Source: an uncultured SAR116 cluster alpha proteobacterium (GTDB taxonomy: Bacteria > Pseudomonadota > Alphaproteobacteria > Puniceispirillales > Marisalimonadaceae). From it: a stretch of 64,000 nucleotides of DNA. The position numbers and the translations under genes were made by a program. Of the stretch, positions 8,707-17,583 are shown one piece after another. The DNA lies in NCBI GenBank assembly GCA_902537945.1, contig CACBDG010000002.1, positions 1 to 64,000 of the forward strand, written 5' to 3'. Every line of letters begins with the position of its first letter. Within the stretch, counting starts at the first letter, position 1. The notes under the pieces were generated by a model. The model worked only from the letters and a program-made list of their open reading frames with translations. It was not told where the DNA came from and searched no databases.

Positions 8707-10164
8707 TTAAAATAATACTTTTCCTGGGTTCATTATACCTTGCGGATCTAATTGTTTTTTTATTAATCCCATAATTGAATATGCTACTTCATCTTTATGA
8801 GTTTTTAAACTATCTTTTTTTAATTGACCAATCCCATGTTCAGCAGAAAATGAACCATTATAATTATGGACAATTTTGTAGAGTTCTTTAGTTAATTCTA
8901 AACTCTTTCCCTCAAATCCATCAGGCAAAGATCCATTCCCAAAGACATTATAGTGAAGATTACCATCACCTAAATGACCAAAATAAATTGTTTTAAGATT
9001 TGGTAAAAAATTAGAAATCATAATTTGTGCATCTTTATGAAAATTATCGATTGATTCAACTGGTAAAGATATATCATGTTTCAAGCACTTTATGAGATTT
9101 GAACTTTCAAGCTCTTTTTTTTCAGATTCAGCAGCTGCTTCTCTAATAGACCAAAGTGCTCTTTTTTGATTTTCATTTGTGCAAATTGTGGCGTCAGATA
9201 TTAGATTAACCTCAAAACATTCTTCTAATACATTTTCAATTGATTTAATTATTTGAATTTCTCCTTTTTGATTAGGAGTAATTTCATTATTTGAAAAACT
9301 AGAAACATCTATTAAAACACCCATTTTAGGCATTTTTCCAAGGGGCATTACAATATTATCAATATTATTTTTTGCAACTTCCCAAAAACTTTTTGGCATA
9401 AGTTCAAAAGATTCAATTCTATCTGGGAAGTGAGATTTAAAAGTGTTCAACAACTTAACTGCATTGGAAATTTCATCAGCCTCTACAAATAAGGTGGTAA
9501 TCATTTTAGGTAATTGAAAAAGCTTTAAGGTGGCAGCTGTAATTATTCCAAGTGTTCCTTCAGCACCAATAAAAAGGTTTTTTAAGTCATAACCTGTATT
9601 ATCTTTTTTAAGTTCTGAAATTAAGTTCATAATTTTGCCACTTGGCAAAACAACCTCTAGACCAAGGCAAAGTTCTCTTGTGTTTCCATATTTTAAAACA
9701 TTTACACCTCCGGCATTAGTGGATAAATTGCCGCCAATCATGCATGAACCTTGGGCCCCTAAACTCAACGGGAAAAACAAATTTTCCTTTTCTACAACAT
9801 CATGTATCTGACTTAAAATAACACCGGATTCCACTATTATTGTTTGAGATTCTTTATTAAATTGTCGAACTTTATTCATTTTTTCAAATGAAACCACAAT
9901 TGACGTACCACTATTATCTGGTGTTGCTGCTCCACATAGACTTGTGTTTCCGCCCTGAGGTACCACGCCAATTCTATTTTCGTTTGCAAGTTTTAAAATA
10001 CTTGAAACTTCTATTGTATTTATTGGTTTTAATATTGCAGCAGCATCTCCTTTATATTGACCTCTCCAATCTTGAACATATTTGATATGATCATTTTTTG
10101 TGAAAATTGGATTATGTTTTAAATTTAGTGACTTAAGTTTTATTTCTAAAGCAGTATTGTCCAT
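8707..10164 (-). CDS. FAD-binding oxidoreductase (GlcD / D-2-hydroxyglutarate dehydrogenase family)
   Basis: ORF 485 aa; VVPQGGNTSLCGAATP, GNLSTNAGGVNVLKYGNTRELCLGLEVVLPSG, GHLGDGNLHYN, HGIGQLKK. Confidence 0.88.
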   Translation of the reverse strand: MDNTALEIKLKSLNLKHNPIFTKNDHIKYVQDWRGQYKGDAAAILKPINTIEVSSILKLANENRIGVVPQGGNTSLCGAATPDNSGTSIVVSFEKMNKVRQFNKESQTIIVESGVILSQIHDVVEKENLFFPLSLGAQGSCMIGGNLSTNAGGVNVLKYGNTRELCLGLEVVLPSGKIMNLISELKKDNTGYDLKNLFIGAEGTLGIITAATLKLFQLPKMITTLFVEADEISNAVKLLNTFKSHFPDRIESFELMPKSFWEVAKNNIDNIVMPLGKMPKMGVLIDVSSFSNNEITPNQKGEIQIIKSIENVLEECFEVNLISDATICTNENQKRALWSIREAAAESEKKELESSNLIKCLKHDISLPVESIDNFHKDAQIMISNFLPNLKTIYFGHLGDGNLHYNVFGNGSLPDGFEGKSLELTKELYKIVHNYNGSFSAEHGIGQLKKDSLKTHKDEVAYSIMGLIKKQLDPQGIMNPGKVLF

Positions 10165-10169
10165 TTTCT

Positions 10170-11951
10170 CTAATTCTTAAAAGATGCTCTTTTTAATCTA
10201 TCATTTATTGCAATACCAACGCCCTTCATGGGAATAGGCATAACTTGTATAATTTTAACTCCAAATGAGTCTAGATATCGCAGACCAGAATATAGCAAAT
10301 TACAAGCTTGAAATAAATTTCCACTTGGACTTAAGTTAAACATAATCTTTTCTTTCTGCAATGTTTTTGGAAGATTTCCAAAAGTTAACCAAGCACTATC
10401 ACTAACATTTGACTTTTGATTTATATAGACTTTGGCTTTTGGAGAATAATGACTATTCATTTGCCCAGGTGAAATTAATTCATCAAAATTTTGGGCCCCT
10501 AAAATGTCAGAATTAAATATATCTGAAATCATTTCTGAAGTTACGTAACCATGTCTAAGTATAATTGGAAGATCACCTCTACAATCGACTACTGTTGACT
10601 CTATTCCAACTTCACATGATCCATAATCAATTATTTTAGATAAATTCCAATCTTTTCCTCTAAATTCAGGTCCAAAATCATCTTTCACGTGATTGATTTC
10701 TGTTGGACTCACACCACCAGATTTATTTGCACTTGGAGCTAGGATAGGTATTTTTAACTGCTCTAAAAGATCTCTGGCGACAGGATGAGACGGCACTCTA
10801 ATAGCTATTGTACTTTTACCTTGGGATAATGATTTTGCTAAATTATTTTGTTTTGTCTGTAAAATGACGGTTAATGGACCAGGCCAATATCTTTCTGTTA
10901 AGACATCTGCAGCACTAGTAAATTCAGCATATTTTTCTGCTTCTTTTTTATCAAAAGTATGAACAATTAAAGGATTATTTGATGGTCGTGTTTTTGCATG
11001 ATATATACTTTTAATTGCTTTTTCACTATTACCTATAGCTCCGAGTCCGTAGACAGTTTCAGTTGGAAATACTACTAAATTTTCTTTTTTTAATTCACTA
11101 ATGCTTTCATTCATATCTTTATCATAATTATCAAAGTTTTTGTTTTTTAACTTTATCAAAAATTTGTTGGGTATATTTTTTGTTTTTCCGTGAGCAAGAA
11201 AAATATCATTTTGAAACTTCATTTTTCCATATTTAATTTCAATACCAGAATCAGAAATTACGTTGCCACCAGCAGATTTTAAAATACTATGTCCTGCTGC
11301 AATATCCCATTCCATAGTAGGTGATGTTCTTGGATAAAAATCTACCTTGCCTTCAGCTAAATAGCAAAATTTAATACTAGATCCTATGTCTTGATCTGAG
11401 AGTGGTTTAACAAAAGAGATCCAGTCCTCTAGTTCTTTTGATCTATGATTGAAACTACTAAGAGTTCTAAGTTTTTTATAATTTATTTCTTTACATTGTA
11501 TTATTTGAGAACTATTAAAATCTTGCTCATTATCTAATTTCCATGCCTTATTATTAAAATTGTACCAAATTGTTCCTGTTGTTGGTTGAGAAATTAAACC
11601 AAAAATGGGTAAGTTATGTTTTACAAGAGCAAAATTAATAGTAAAATTTGGGTTTTTGTTTATAAATTCTTTTGTTCCATCTATAGGATCAATTAGCCAA
11701 AAATATTTGTTGTTTTTAAAAATATGTTTTGAATTATAAAGCTCTTCACTAATGATTTCTATATTTGGGAATAACTTTTTTAATCCATAAACAGCAATAT
11801 TATTAACTTCAACATCAGCTTTTGTAAATGGTGAATTATCATCTTTATAACCTACTGATTTTTTGTCAAATTTTTTGAAATGATGAAGAGCACATTCATT
11901 ACATTTTTTAGCTAATTCAATTATTTTTACTATTTTATTTTTAGTTATCAT
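10170..11951 (-). CDS. Fusion protein: CysQ-like 3'(2'),5'-bisphosphate nucleotidase plus Sua5/TsaC threonylcarbamoyl-AMP synthase
   Basis: Single 593-aa ORF. N-terminal half has DPIDGTKEF and EWDIAAGHSILKSAGG. C-terminal half has VVFPTETVYGLGA, KTRPSNNPLIVH, RYWPGPLTVIL, APSANKSGGVSPT, SPGQMNSHYSPKA. Confidence 0.85.
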   Translation of the reverse strand: MITKNKIVKIIELAKKCNECALHHFKKFDKKSVGYKDDNSPFTKADVEVNNIAVYGLKKLFPNIEIISEELYNSKHIFKNNKYFWLIDPIDGTKEFINKNPNFTINFALVKHNLPIFGLISQPTTGTIWYNFNNKAWKLDNEQDFNSSQIIQCKEINYKKLRTLSSFNHRSKELEDWISFVKPLSDQDIGSSIKFCYLAEGKVDFYPRTSPTMEWDIAAGHSILKSAGGNVISDSGIEIKYGKMKFQNDIFLAHGKTKNIPNKFLIKLKNKNFDNYDKDMNESISELKKENLVVFPTETVYGLGAIGNSEKAIKSIYHAKTRPSNNPLIVHTFDKKEAEKYAEFTSAADVLTERYWPGPLTVILQTKQNNLAKSLSQGKSTIAIRVPSHPVARDLLEQLKIPILAPSANKSGGVSPTEINHVKDDFGPEFRGKDWNLSKIIDYGSCEVGIESTVVDCRGDLPIILRHGYVTSEMISDIFNSDILGAQNFDELISPGQMNSHYSPKAKVYINQKSNVSDSAWLTFGNLPKTLQKEKIMFNLSPSGNLFQACNLLYSGLRYLDSFGVKIIQVMPIPMKGVGIAINDRLKRASFKN

Positions 11952-12580
11952 TTTTTTGAAGATTTCATCTTAATTTTATTATAAAAATGCCAAAGGAACA
12001 AGGCAGCCGCTCCTCTGTAAGGTTCCCAATTTTTTCCTAATTTTTCCATTTCGACTTGATTTGGTCTTCTAATTAAATTCGTCAATATTTTTACTGCTTC
12101 TTGAAGTGCCAAGTCAGCTGACGGCCAAGCATTTATATCTTGTAAGGCAAAGATTTTGAAGTTGTTAATCGTCCATTCTCCAATTCCTTTGATTGGAAGT
12201 AAGACATCGGTTACTTTTTCACTCGATACTTTATCTAGGGAACTTATGTCTAATTGATTGTTTATTGACAATGTAGCTAAATTCTTAATGTAAAATGATT
12301 TTTGTGTAGACAACCCAAAATGCTTGAGTTCTTCAATATTTGTTTTTGATAAAATCTCTTCGTCTAACATATTATTTTGAGAAAGTTTTTCGTATATTTT
12401 TTTTGCAACATTTGTTGAAATTTGCTGTCCAATTATAATTTTTGCAATGCTCTTAAAATTTTTTTCTATGGCACGATTTTCAGGTAATCCAAACTCATCA
12501 AATATTTTTTTGAAGTTTTCATCTTTTTTTTTGATCTCGTAAAATGCAGTCAGCATTTTACTATTCCATTTTAATTTCAT
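11948..12580 (-). CDS. DNA-3-methyladenine glycosylase (AlkA-like HhH-GPD)
   Basis: ORF 210 aa; AKIIIGQQISTNVAKKIYEKL, LLPIKGIGEWTINNFKIFAL, WPSADLALQEAV; 4-bp overlap with the downstream gene. Confidence 0.82.
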   Translation of the reverse strand: MKLKWNSKMLTAFYEIKKKDENFKKIFDEFGLPENRAIEKNFKSIAKIIIGQQISTNVAKKIYEKLSQNNMLDEEILSKTNIEELKHFGLSTQKSFYIKNLATLSINNQLDISSLDKVSSEKVTDVLLPIKGIGEWTINNFKIFALQDINAWPSADLALQEAVKILTNLIRRPNQVEMEKLGKNWEPYRGAAALFLWHFYNKIKMKSSKK

Positions 12581-12633
12581 TTTTAATAACTATGTGTAAA
12601 TTAGTATAATAATTAACATAAAGAAAATTTATT

Positions 12634-13284
12634 TTGAAAGAAAATAAAAGAAATAAAAAAATATGGGATCTCCCTTTGAGATTATTTCATTTAAGTTTAA
12701 TTCTTGTTGTAATAGGTTCTATATCATCAGCAAAATTGAATATGTTAGATCTTCATCAGTTTTTTGGTGTGGCATTGTTAGGTTTGGTTTTTTTTAGAAT
12801 AATGTGGGGATTTTTTGGGACTTATTATTCGAGATTCACAAGTTTTAATCTTTCAATCATAGATGCATTATCACAATTTTCAAAGACTAATATGATTACA
12901 TCAATTAGAACACCAATAGGATGCTATTCTACCTTAATATTCATGATGGTTTTATTATCAATATCTGTGTCTGGGTTATTTTCGAGTGACGATATTTTAT
13001 ATGACGGCCCACTTTCGTTTTTAACACCTAATCATATAAGTGATTGGACCTATATTCATAATACTCTTCATTATTTGTTATATATATTAATTGGAATACA
13101 TATCTTAGCTATTATGTATTATCAAATTGTAAAAAAAATGAAAATTATAGAAAGAGTTCTGGATGGTTATTCAAGAATTGAAAAAATAAATATTGTTTCA
13201 ATCAATGAAAAACCATTAATTGGGATTATTTTATTATTATTTCTGACATTTTTACCTGTCTTAATTTTATTATATTTTAATTAA
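12634..13284 (+). CDS. Cytochrome b561-type membrane protein (TTG start)
   Basis: ORF 216 aa; WDLPLRLFHLSLI, LHQFFGVALLGLVFFRIMWGFFGTYYSRF, HNTLHYLLYILIGIHILAI. Confidence 0.82.
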   Translation: MKENKRNKKIWDLPLRLFHLSLILVVIGSISSAKLNMLDLHQFFGVALLGLVFFRIMWGFFGTYYSRFTSFNLSIIDALSQFSKTNMITSIRTPIGCYSTLIFMMVLLSISVSGLFSSDDILYDGPLSFLTPNHISDWTYIHNTLHYLLYILIGIHILAIMYYQIVKKMKIIERVLDGYSRIEKINIVSINEKPLIGIILLLFLTFLPVLILLYFN

Positions 13285-13285
13285 C

Positions 13286-13732
13286 TTATCCTATATCAGG
13301 TTTAAATCCAGCTGCTTCAATGCCAAAAACAGCAGCTATTTCATCATTATCGGATGTATCTCCTGATATACCTACAGAACCTATAATGTTATTATTTTTG
13401 TCTTTTATTAAAACACCTCCAGGGACTGGAACTAATTCACCATTTGTTAATGCATTTACAGAATTAATGAAATAAGCTTGTTGTTCCGCTCTATTAAATA
13501 ATGCTCTTGATCCCATTCCCATTTGGAAAGCTCCATTTGCTTTACCATGTGCAATCTTAAAACGTAAACTACTTATTCCATCTTCTCCCAAACATGCTTT
13601 GATTGCACCACGATGATCTAAAACTACAACCATTACAGGATTAATTTTAATTTCTCTTGCTTTTTTAATCGAGTTTTGGATTATCAAATTTGCTTTTTCT
13701 AGGGTAATTTGTTCCATAATTATCTCTGACAT
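13286..13732 (-). CDS. GlcG/HbpS-family protein
   Basis: ORF 148 aa; VVVLDHRGAIKACLGEDG, GGVLIKDKNNNIIGSVGISGDTSDNDEIAAVFGIEAAGFKPDIG. Confidence 0.8.
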   Translation of the reverse strand: MSEIIMEQITLEKANLIIQNSIKKAREIKINPVMVVVLDHRGAIKACLGEDGISSLRFKIAHGKANGAFQMGMGSRALFNRAEQQAYFINSVNALTNGELVPVPGGVLIKDKNNNIIGSVGISGDTSDNDEIAAVFGIEAAGFKPDIG

Positions 13733-13838
13733 TTAAATTCTCCATATTAATTTATAAATTTTAATTTTTTTTTAACTTATATACCTATTTATGCTATTAA
13801 GCTTATATCTTCTATATTTAAATTTTAAATAAAACAAA

Positions 13839-14828
13839 ATGTCACCTAAATCAAATTATCTCAATTTTTTAAAACTAAATGAAAAAAAAATAAATTTATC
13901 GGATGTTAAAGTTGTAACTACTTTTTATAAATTTTTTGAAGTTTCAGATACCTTAGCGTTGCAAAATTCATTAAAATCAATTTTCAATAAGACTGAAATT
14001 AAAGGTACAATTTTAATTGCAAAAGAGGGTGTTAATGGAACAATAGCAGGAACAAAAAATGAGATTATGGCAGCATTAGAAAAACTTTGGTGTTTAGATT
14101 TTTTAATTGATTTAGAGCCTAAATACTCGTTTGCCTTTAAAAATCCATTCTTCAGAATGAAAATAAGACTAAAAAAAGAGATTGTTACAATTGGATTACC
14201 AGAAATCTCACCCAAAAAGATTGTTGGAGATTATGTTAAGCCAGAAAATTGGAATGATTTAATATCAGATAAAAATTTGTTGTTAATTGATACAAGAAAT
14301 AGTTATGAAGTATCAATAGGCTCTTTCGAAAATGCTCTAAATCCAAATATAAAAAATTTTAGAGAGTTTCCAGGTTGGGTTAATAAAAATTTAATAAATA
14401 AAGATCCTGAAATTAAAAATAAAAAAATTGCTATGTTTTGTACCGGTGGTATTAGATGTGAAAAATCTACATCTTATTTGAGGTCTCTTGGTTTTGAACA
14501 AGTATATCATTTAGAGGGTGGTATCTTAAAATATCTTGAAAAGATTCCAAAAAAAGAAAGTAGATGGAATGGTAGTTGTTTTGTTTTTGATTATAGAGTT
14601 TCTATTGATCACAGCTTAGAACTAGGTCATTATGAAATGTGCTTTGCTTGTAGAATGCCTATAAGTCAAAATGATAAAAAGCATAAGTACTTTGTCCAGG
14701 GAGAGAGTTGCCATCATTGTTTTAAATCTTCAAATAATAAACAAAAAAAAAGATTTAAAGAACGTCAAAAACAAATTGAACTTTCTAGAAAAAAAAATCA
14801 ATTACATATTGGTCAAGTTAAAACTTAA
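13839..14828 (+). CDS. trhO: Rhodanese-domain tRNA uridine 5-hydroxylase family protein (TrhO/YceA)
   Basis: ORF 329 aa; GTILIAKEGVNGTIAG, LIDTRNSYEVSIGSFENALNP, MFCTGGIRCEKSTSYL, C-terminal Cys motifs. Confidence 0.85.
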   Translation: MSPKSNYLNFLKLNEKKINLSDVKVVTTFYKFFEVSDTLALQNSLKSIFNKTEIKGTILIAKEGVNGTIAGTKNEIMAALEKLWCLDFLIDLEPKYSFAFKNPFFRMKIRLKKEIVTIGLPEISPKKIVGDYVKPENWNDLISDKNLLLIDTRNSYEVSIGSFENALNPNIKNFREFPGWVNKNLINKDPEIKNKKIAMFCTGGIRCEKSTSYLRSLGFEQVYHLEGGILKYLEKIPKKESRWNGSCFVFDYRVSIDHSLELGHYEMCFACRMPISQNDKKHKYFVQGESCHHCFKSSNNKQKKRFKERQKQIELSRKKNQLHIGQVKT

Positions 14829-14831
14829 AAT

Positions 14832-15206
14832 TTAGTCAAATAGACTTAGAACTGTTTCTGGTGGCCTTCCAAAAACTGATTGGACTAACTTATTATTTTG
14901 ATATTTACAAATTATTGGTCTTTGCAATAAAATTAGAAATTTATAAATAAAATTAATTATTGCATCTTTAGGCAAATCTTTTTTTGTTAATTTTAATTCT
15001 TTATATGAATTTTCATTTGTTCTTATTATTTCGTCTTTAGATATACTATTTAAGTCAAGTATAGATTTGAGTTCAATAATATCTATTCCATCTTCTAGGT
15101 ATTTTATTATTTTAAAATTTTTGGTTTTGGAATTGAGAATTTCTAGAGCTTCTCTGGATTTTGAACATCTTGGATTATGATAAATATTAAAACTAATCTT
15201 TATTAT
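14832..15206 (-). CDS. ArsC/Spx-family arsenate reductase-like protein; no ATG/GTG/TTG start in frame
   Basis: Not in the ORF track. Hand translation IIKISFNIYHNPRCSKSREALEILNSKTKNFKIIKYLEDGIDIIELKSILDLNSISKDEIIRTNENSYKELKLTKKDLPKDAIINFIYKFLILLQRPIICKYQNNKLVQSVFGRPPETVLSLFD*. Has the YHNPRCSKSR active site and the LLQRPI motif. The start position is uncertain. Confidence 0.75.
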   Translation of the reverse strand: MIKISFNIYHNPRCSKSREALEILNSKTKNFKIIKYLEDGIDIIELKSILDLNSISKDEIIRTNENSYKELKLTKKDLPKDAIINFIYKFLILLQRPIICKYQNNKLVQSVFGRPPETVLSLFD

Positions 15207-16219
15207 AACAACCCCCCATTACCCATATGATTTATGTCATCTGAAGAAATTTTTAAGTCACATAATTTCCTCCATAAAATCCAATCTACACCATTTTCTT
15301 TTTTTGATCTAGCACAACCAGGCATGCCAATTATTGAAATATGTTTTTTTGAAATTTCAATCTCAGCTAGCAGAATTAAATTTCCAGGTTCAACAGGCAT
15401 TCCCAAACGTAAAATTTTACCATTTATCTCAAGTATTGATTGAGGTATTATATCATTTATGTCAGATATAGCAGATGTTCCAAATATTAAAATTATATCT
15501 GCATCTTCATTCACACTTTTTTTTAATTCTTCGCATATGAAATTAATTTTATGAGAACATTTTTTTTCTACAATTCTGTTATTTCCACAAGATGACAACC
15601 TATCTTTTGTAACGTCTAAAGTTTTTTCTAAAATTTTTGCACGAGTATTTTGATTAGTTGTTTGAATAAGATGAATATTTTTTTTTTGAAAAGGTAAAAT
15701 TTTAAAACATTCTTGGCAAATATTAATTATATTTTGAAGTTTATTTTTTTTAATTCCGAAAGGAATAGCTTTAATTGAGGCAACTATCTGATTTTTTTTG
15801 ACCTTTGAAAACGCTTTTAAAGAAGCTATTCCAATATCATTTGTTACTGAGTTTATAGAAAATAGTTGGTTTGGTTGAAATGTTATTATTCCATCAACAC
15901 TGGATACTAAGTTACATCTTCCATTTTTGGGATCTTGAATTATGATATTTGATTTATTTGAAGCAATAATCTTTTTTGATATCTCACGAACTGATGAATT
16001 TTCATCAATTTCATCATCATCCAACTTAGCACACTTTATATGCTCAACGTTATTTAATAATAAAAGATCTAGTAAAGTTTTGTCGATAACTGTTCCTTTT
16101 GTAATTTTAATTTTATTTTCATTTTTATAAATTTCTATGGATGATGATAGAATTCCACCTAATGACAACTCTGTTTTCAGTTTACCAAAAAACATTTTAT
16201 TCCTTATTGATAATTTCAC
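15203..16219 (-). CDS. Molybdopterin-binding (MoCF-like) protein, apparently without the usual C-terminal NTP-transferase domain
   Basis: ORF 338 aa; DDEIDENSSVREI, DIILIFGTSAISDINDIIPQSILEINGKILRLGMPVEPGNLILLAEI, IIGMPGCARSKKENGVDWILWRK, ends DDINHMGNGGLL. Confidence 0.75.
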   Translation of the reverse strand: MKLSIRNKMFFGKLKTELSLGGILSSSIEIYKNENKIKITKGTVIDKTLLDLLLLNNVEHIKCAKLDDDEIDENSSVREISKKIIASNKSNIIIQDPKNGRCNLVSSVDGIITFQPNQLFSINSVTNDIGIASLKAFSKVKKNQIVASIKAIPFGIKKNKLQNIINICQECFKILPFQKKNIHLIQTTNQNTRAKILEKTLDVTKDRLSSCGNNRIVEKKCSHKINFICEELKKSVNEDADIILIFGTSAISDINDIIPQSILEINGKILRLGMPVEPGNLILLAEIEISKKHISIIGMPGCARSKKENGVDWILWRKLCDLKISSDDINHMGNGGLL

Positions 16220-16284
16220 AGCTTGATAACATATAATATATAAATAAAAATGTTAAATAATTTGAATTATATATATAAAAAATC

Positions 16285-16313
16285 TTGACGATATTGCTTT
16301 CTAGGGATATCTA
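16285..16313 (+). promoter_or_regulatory. Sigma70-type promoter for tRNA-Ala
   Basis: TTGACG (16285-16290), 17-nt spacer, TATCTA (16308-16313), 17 bp before the tRNA. Confidence 0.6.
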
Positions 16314-16330
16314 AACAATTATAAATGTAT

Positions 16331-16406
16331 GGGGCTGTAGCTCAATTGGGAGAGCGCCTGCTTTGCAAGCAGGAGGTCGTCGGTTCGATCCCGTCCAGCT
16401 CCACCA
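16331..16406 (+). tRNA. tRNA-Ala (TGC)
   Basis: GGGGCTGTAGCTCAATTGGGAGAGCGCCTGCTTTGCAAGCAGGAGGTCGTCGGTTCGATCCCGTCCAGCTCCACCA; full cloverleaf, CCA encoded. Confidence 0.97.
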
Positions 16407-16438
16407 TATATCATATTTTTAAAAGGTGAGAATGAATT

Positions 16439-16624
16439 ATGGCTGTACCAAAAAGTAAAATTACCAGATCTAGAAGAGGCATGAGACGTTCTCATGATTC
16501 CTTAAGCCCTGATGCGTATGTTGAAAGCAAAGAAACTGGTGAACTTCATAGACCTCATCATATTGACCTTAAAACGGGTATGTACAAAGGTAGACAAGTA
16601 TTAAATATTAAGTCAAAGACTTAA
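16439..16624 (+). CDS. rpmF: 50S ribosomal protein L32
   Basis: [42 protein letters not shown]. Confidence 0.96.
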   Translation: MAVPKSKITRSRRGMRRSHDSLSPDAYVESKETGELHRPHHIDLKTGMYKGRQVLNIKSKT

Positions 16625-16661
16625 TTATATATAATTTTATCAAAGTATTTAAGGTAAAAGA

Positions 16662-17063
16662 ATGTCTAGCAAAAAAAAAGATGAAGAGAAAATAGATCAC
16701 TCTATTTCTGAAACAAAAAATTCAAACAATATTAAAGTCTATAAGGATCCTTTATTTAATATAGGAGATATTGTAAAGCATCGTATTTATCCCTTTAGAG
16801 GAGTTATTGTAGATGTTGATCCTGAATTTTCAAATACTGAAGAATGGTATCAATCTATACCTGCTGAAATTAGACCCTCCCGAAATCAACCTTATTATCA
16901 TCTAATGGCTGAAAATACAGAAACTTTTTATACAGCTTATGTTTCTCAACAAAATCTAGTAGATGATGGAGAAAATGGTCCACTTGAACACCCAGATTTG
17001 GACGAAATTTTCAGTGGTATGAAAAAAGGAAAATATCACTTAAGAAACGAAGTTAGAAATTAA
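16662..17063 (+). CDS. hspQ: HspQ-family heat shock protein
   Basis: ORF 133 aa; FNIGDIVKHRIYPFRGVIVDVDPEFSNTEEWYQSIPAEIRPSRNQPYYHLMAEN. Confidence 0.88.
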   Translation: MSSKKKDEEKIDHSISETKNSNNIKVYKDPLFNIGDIVKHRIYPFRGVIVDVDPEFSNTEEWYQSIPAEIRPSRNQPYYHLMAENTETFYTAYVSQQNLVDDGENGPLEHPDLDEIFSGMKKGKYHLRNEVRN

Positions 17064-17110
17064 TTTACTTTAATCTTTAATTAGTACTAGAAGTGTACTA
17101 TATAAGGTTT

Positions 17111-17572
17111 ATGATAAGACTTAGTAAAATGACAGATTATGCTGTTGTCTGCCTAGGTATGCTAGCTCGTAGACCAGGGTCTTCAATGTCGGCAACTGAA
17201 TTATCAAAAGAAACTGGACTAGCATTATATACAGTTCAAAAGTTACTAAAATTACTAGTTTCAAAAGGTGATTTTATTAGGGCAAATCGTGGAGCACTTG
17301 GTGGTTATATGTTAAACAGAAATTCCTCAGAAATTTCAGTTGTAGAGATTATAGAAGCACTTGATGGACCTATAACTTTAACATCTTGTGTTGATAAATC
17401 TGAAAGTTTTTGTAAAGCCAGCGATATTTGTTTTTTAGGTGGAAAATGGAACAAAATAAACGAGATTATTAGAAAATCTCTTAATGATATATCTTTAAAA
17501 GAGCTTTTAAGTTATGAAACTCCATTTTTAATAGATAACAATAAAGATGCATTGATTGATAGATTAAATTAA
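17111..17572 (+). CDS. Rrf2-family SUF regulator (probable Fe-S-binding)
   Basis: Track ORF 17093-17572, likely start ATG 17111 (MIRLSKMTDYAVVCLGML). Cys motif TSCVDKSESFCKASDIC; directly upstream of sufB. Confidence 0.85.
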   Translation: MIRLSKMTDYAVVCLGMLARRPGSSMSATELSKETGLALYTVQKLLKLLVSKGDFIRANRGALGGYMLNRNSSEISVVEIIEALDGPITLTSCVDKSESFCKASDICFLGGKWNKINEIIRKSLNDISLKELLSYETPFLIDNNKDALIDRLN

Positions 17573-17583
17573 AAGGAAATTAG

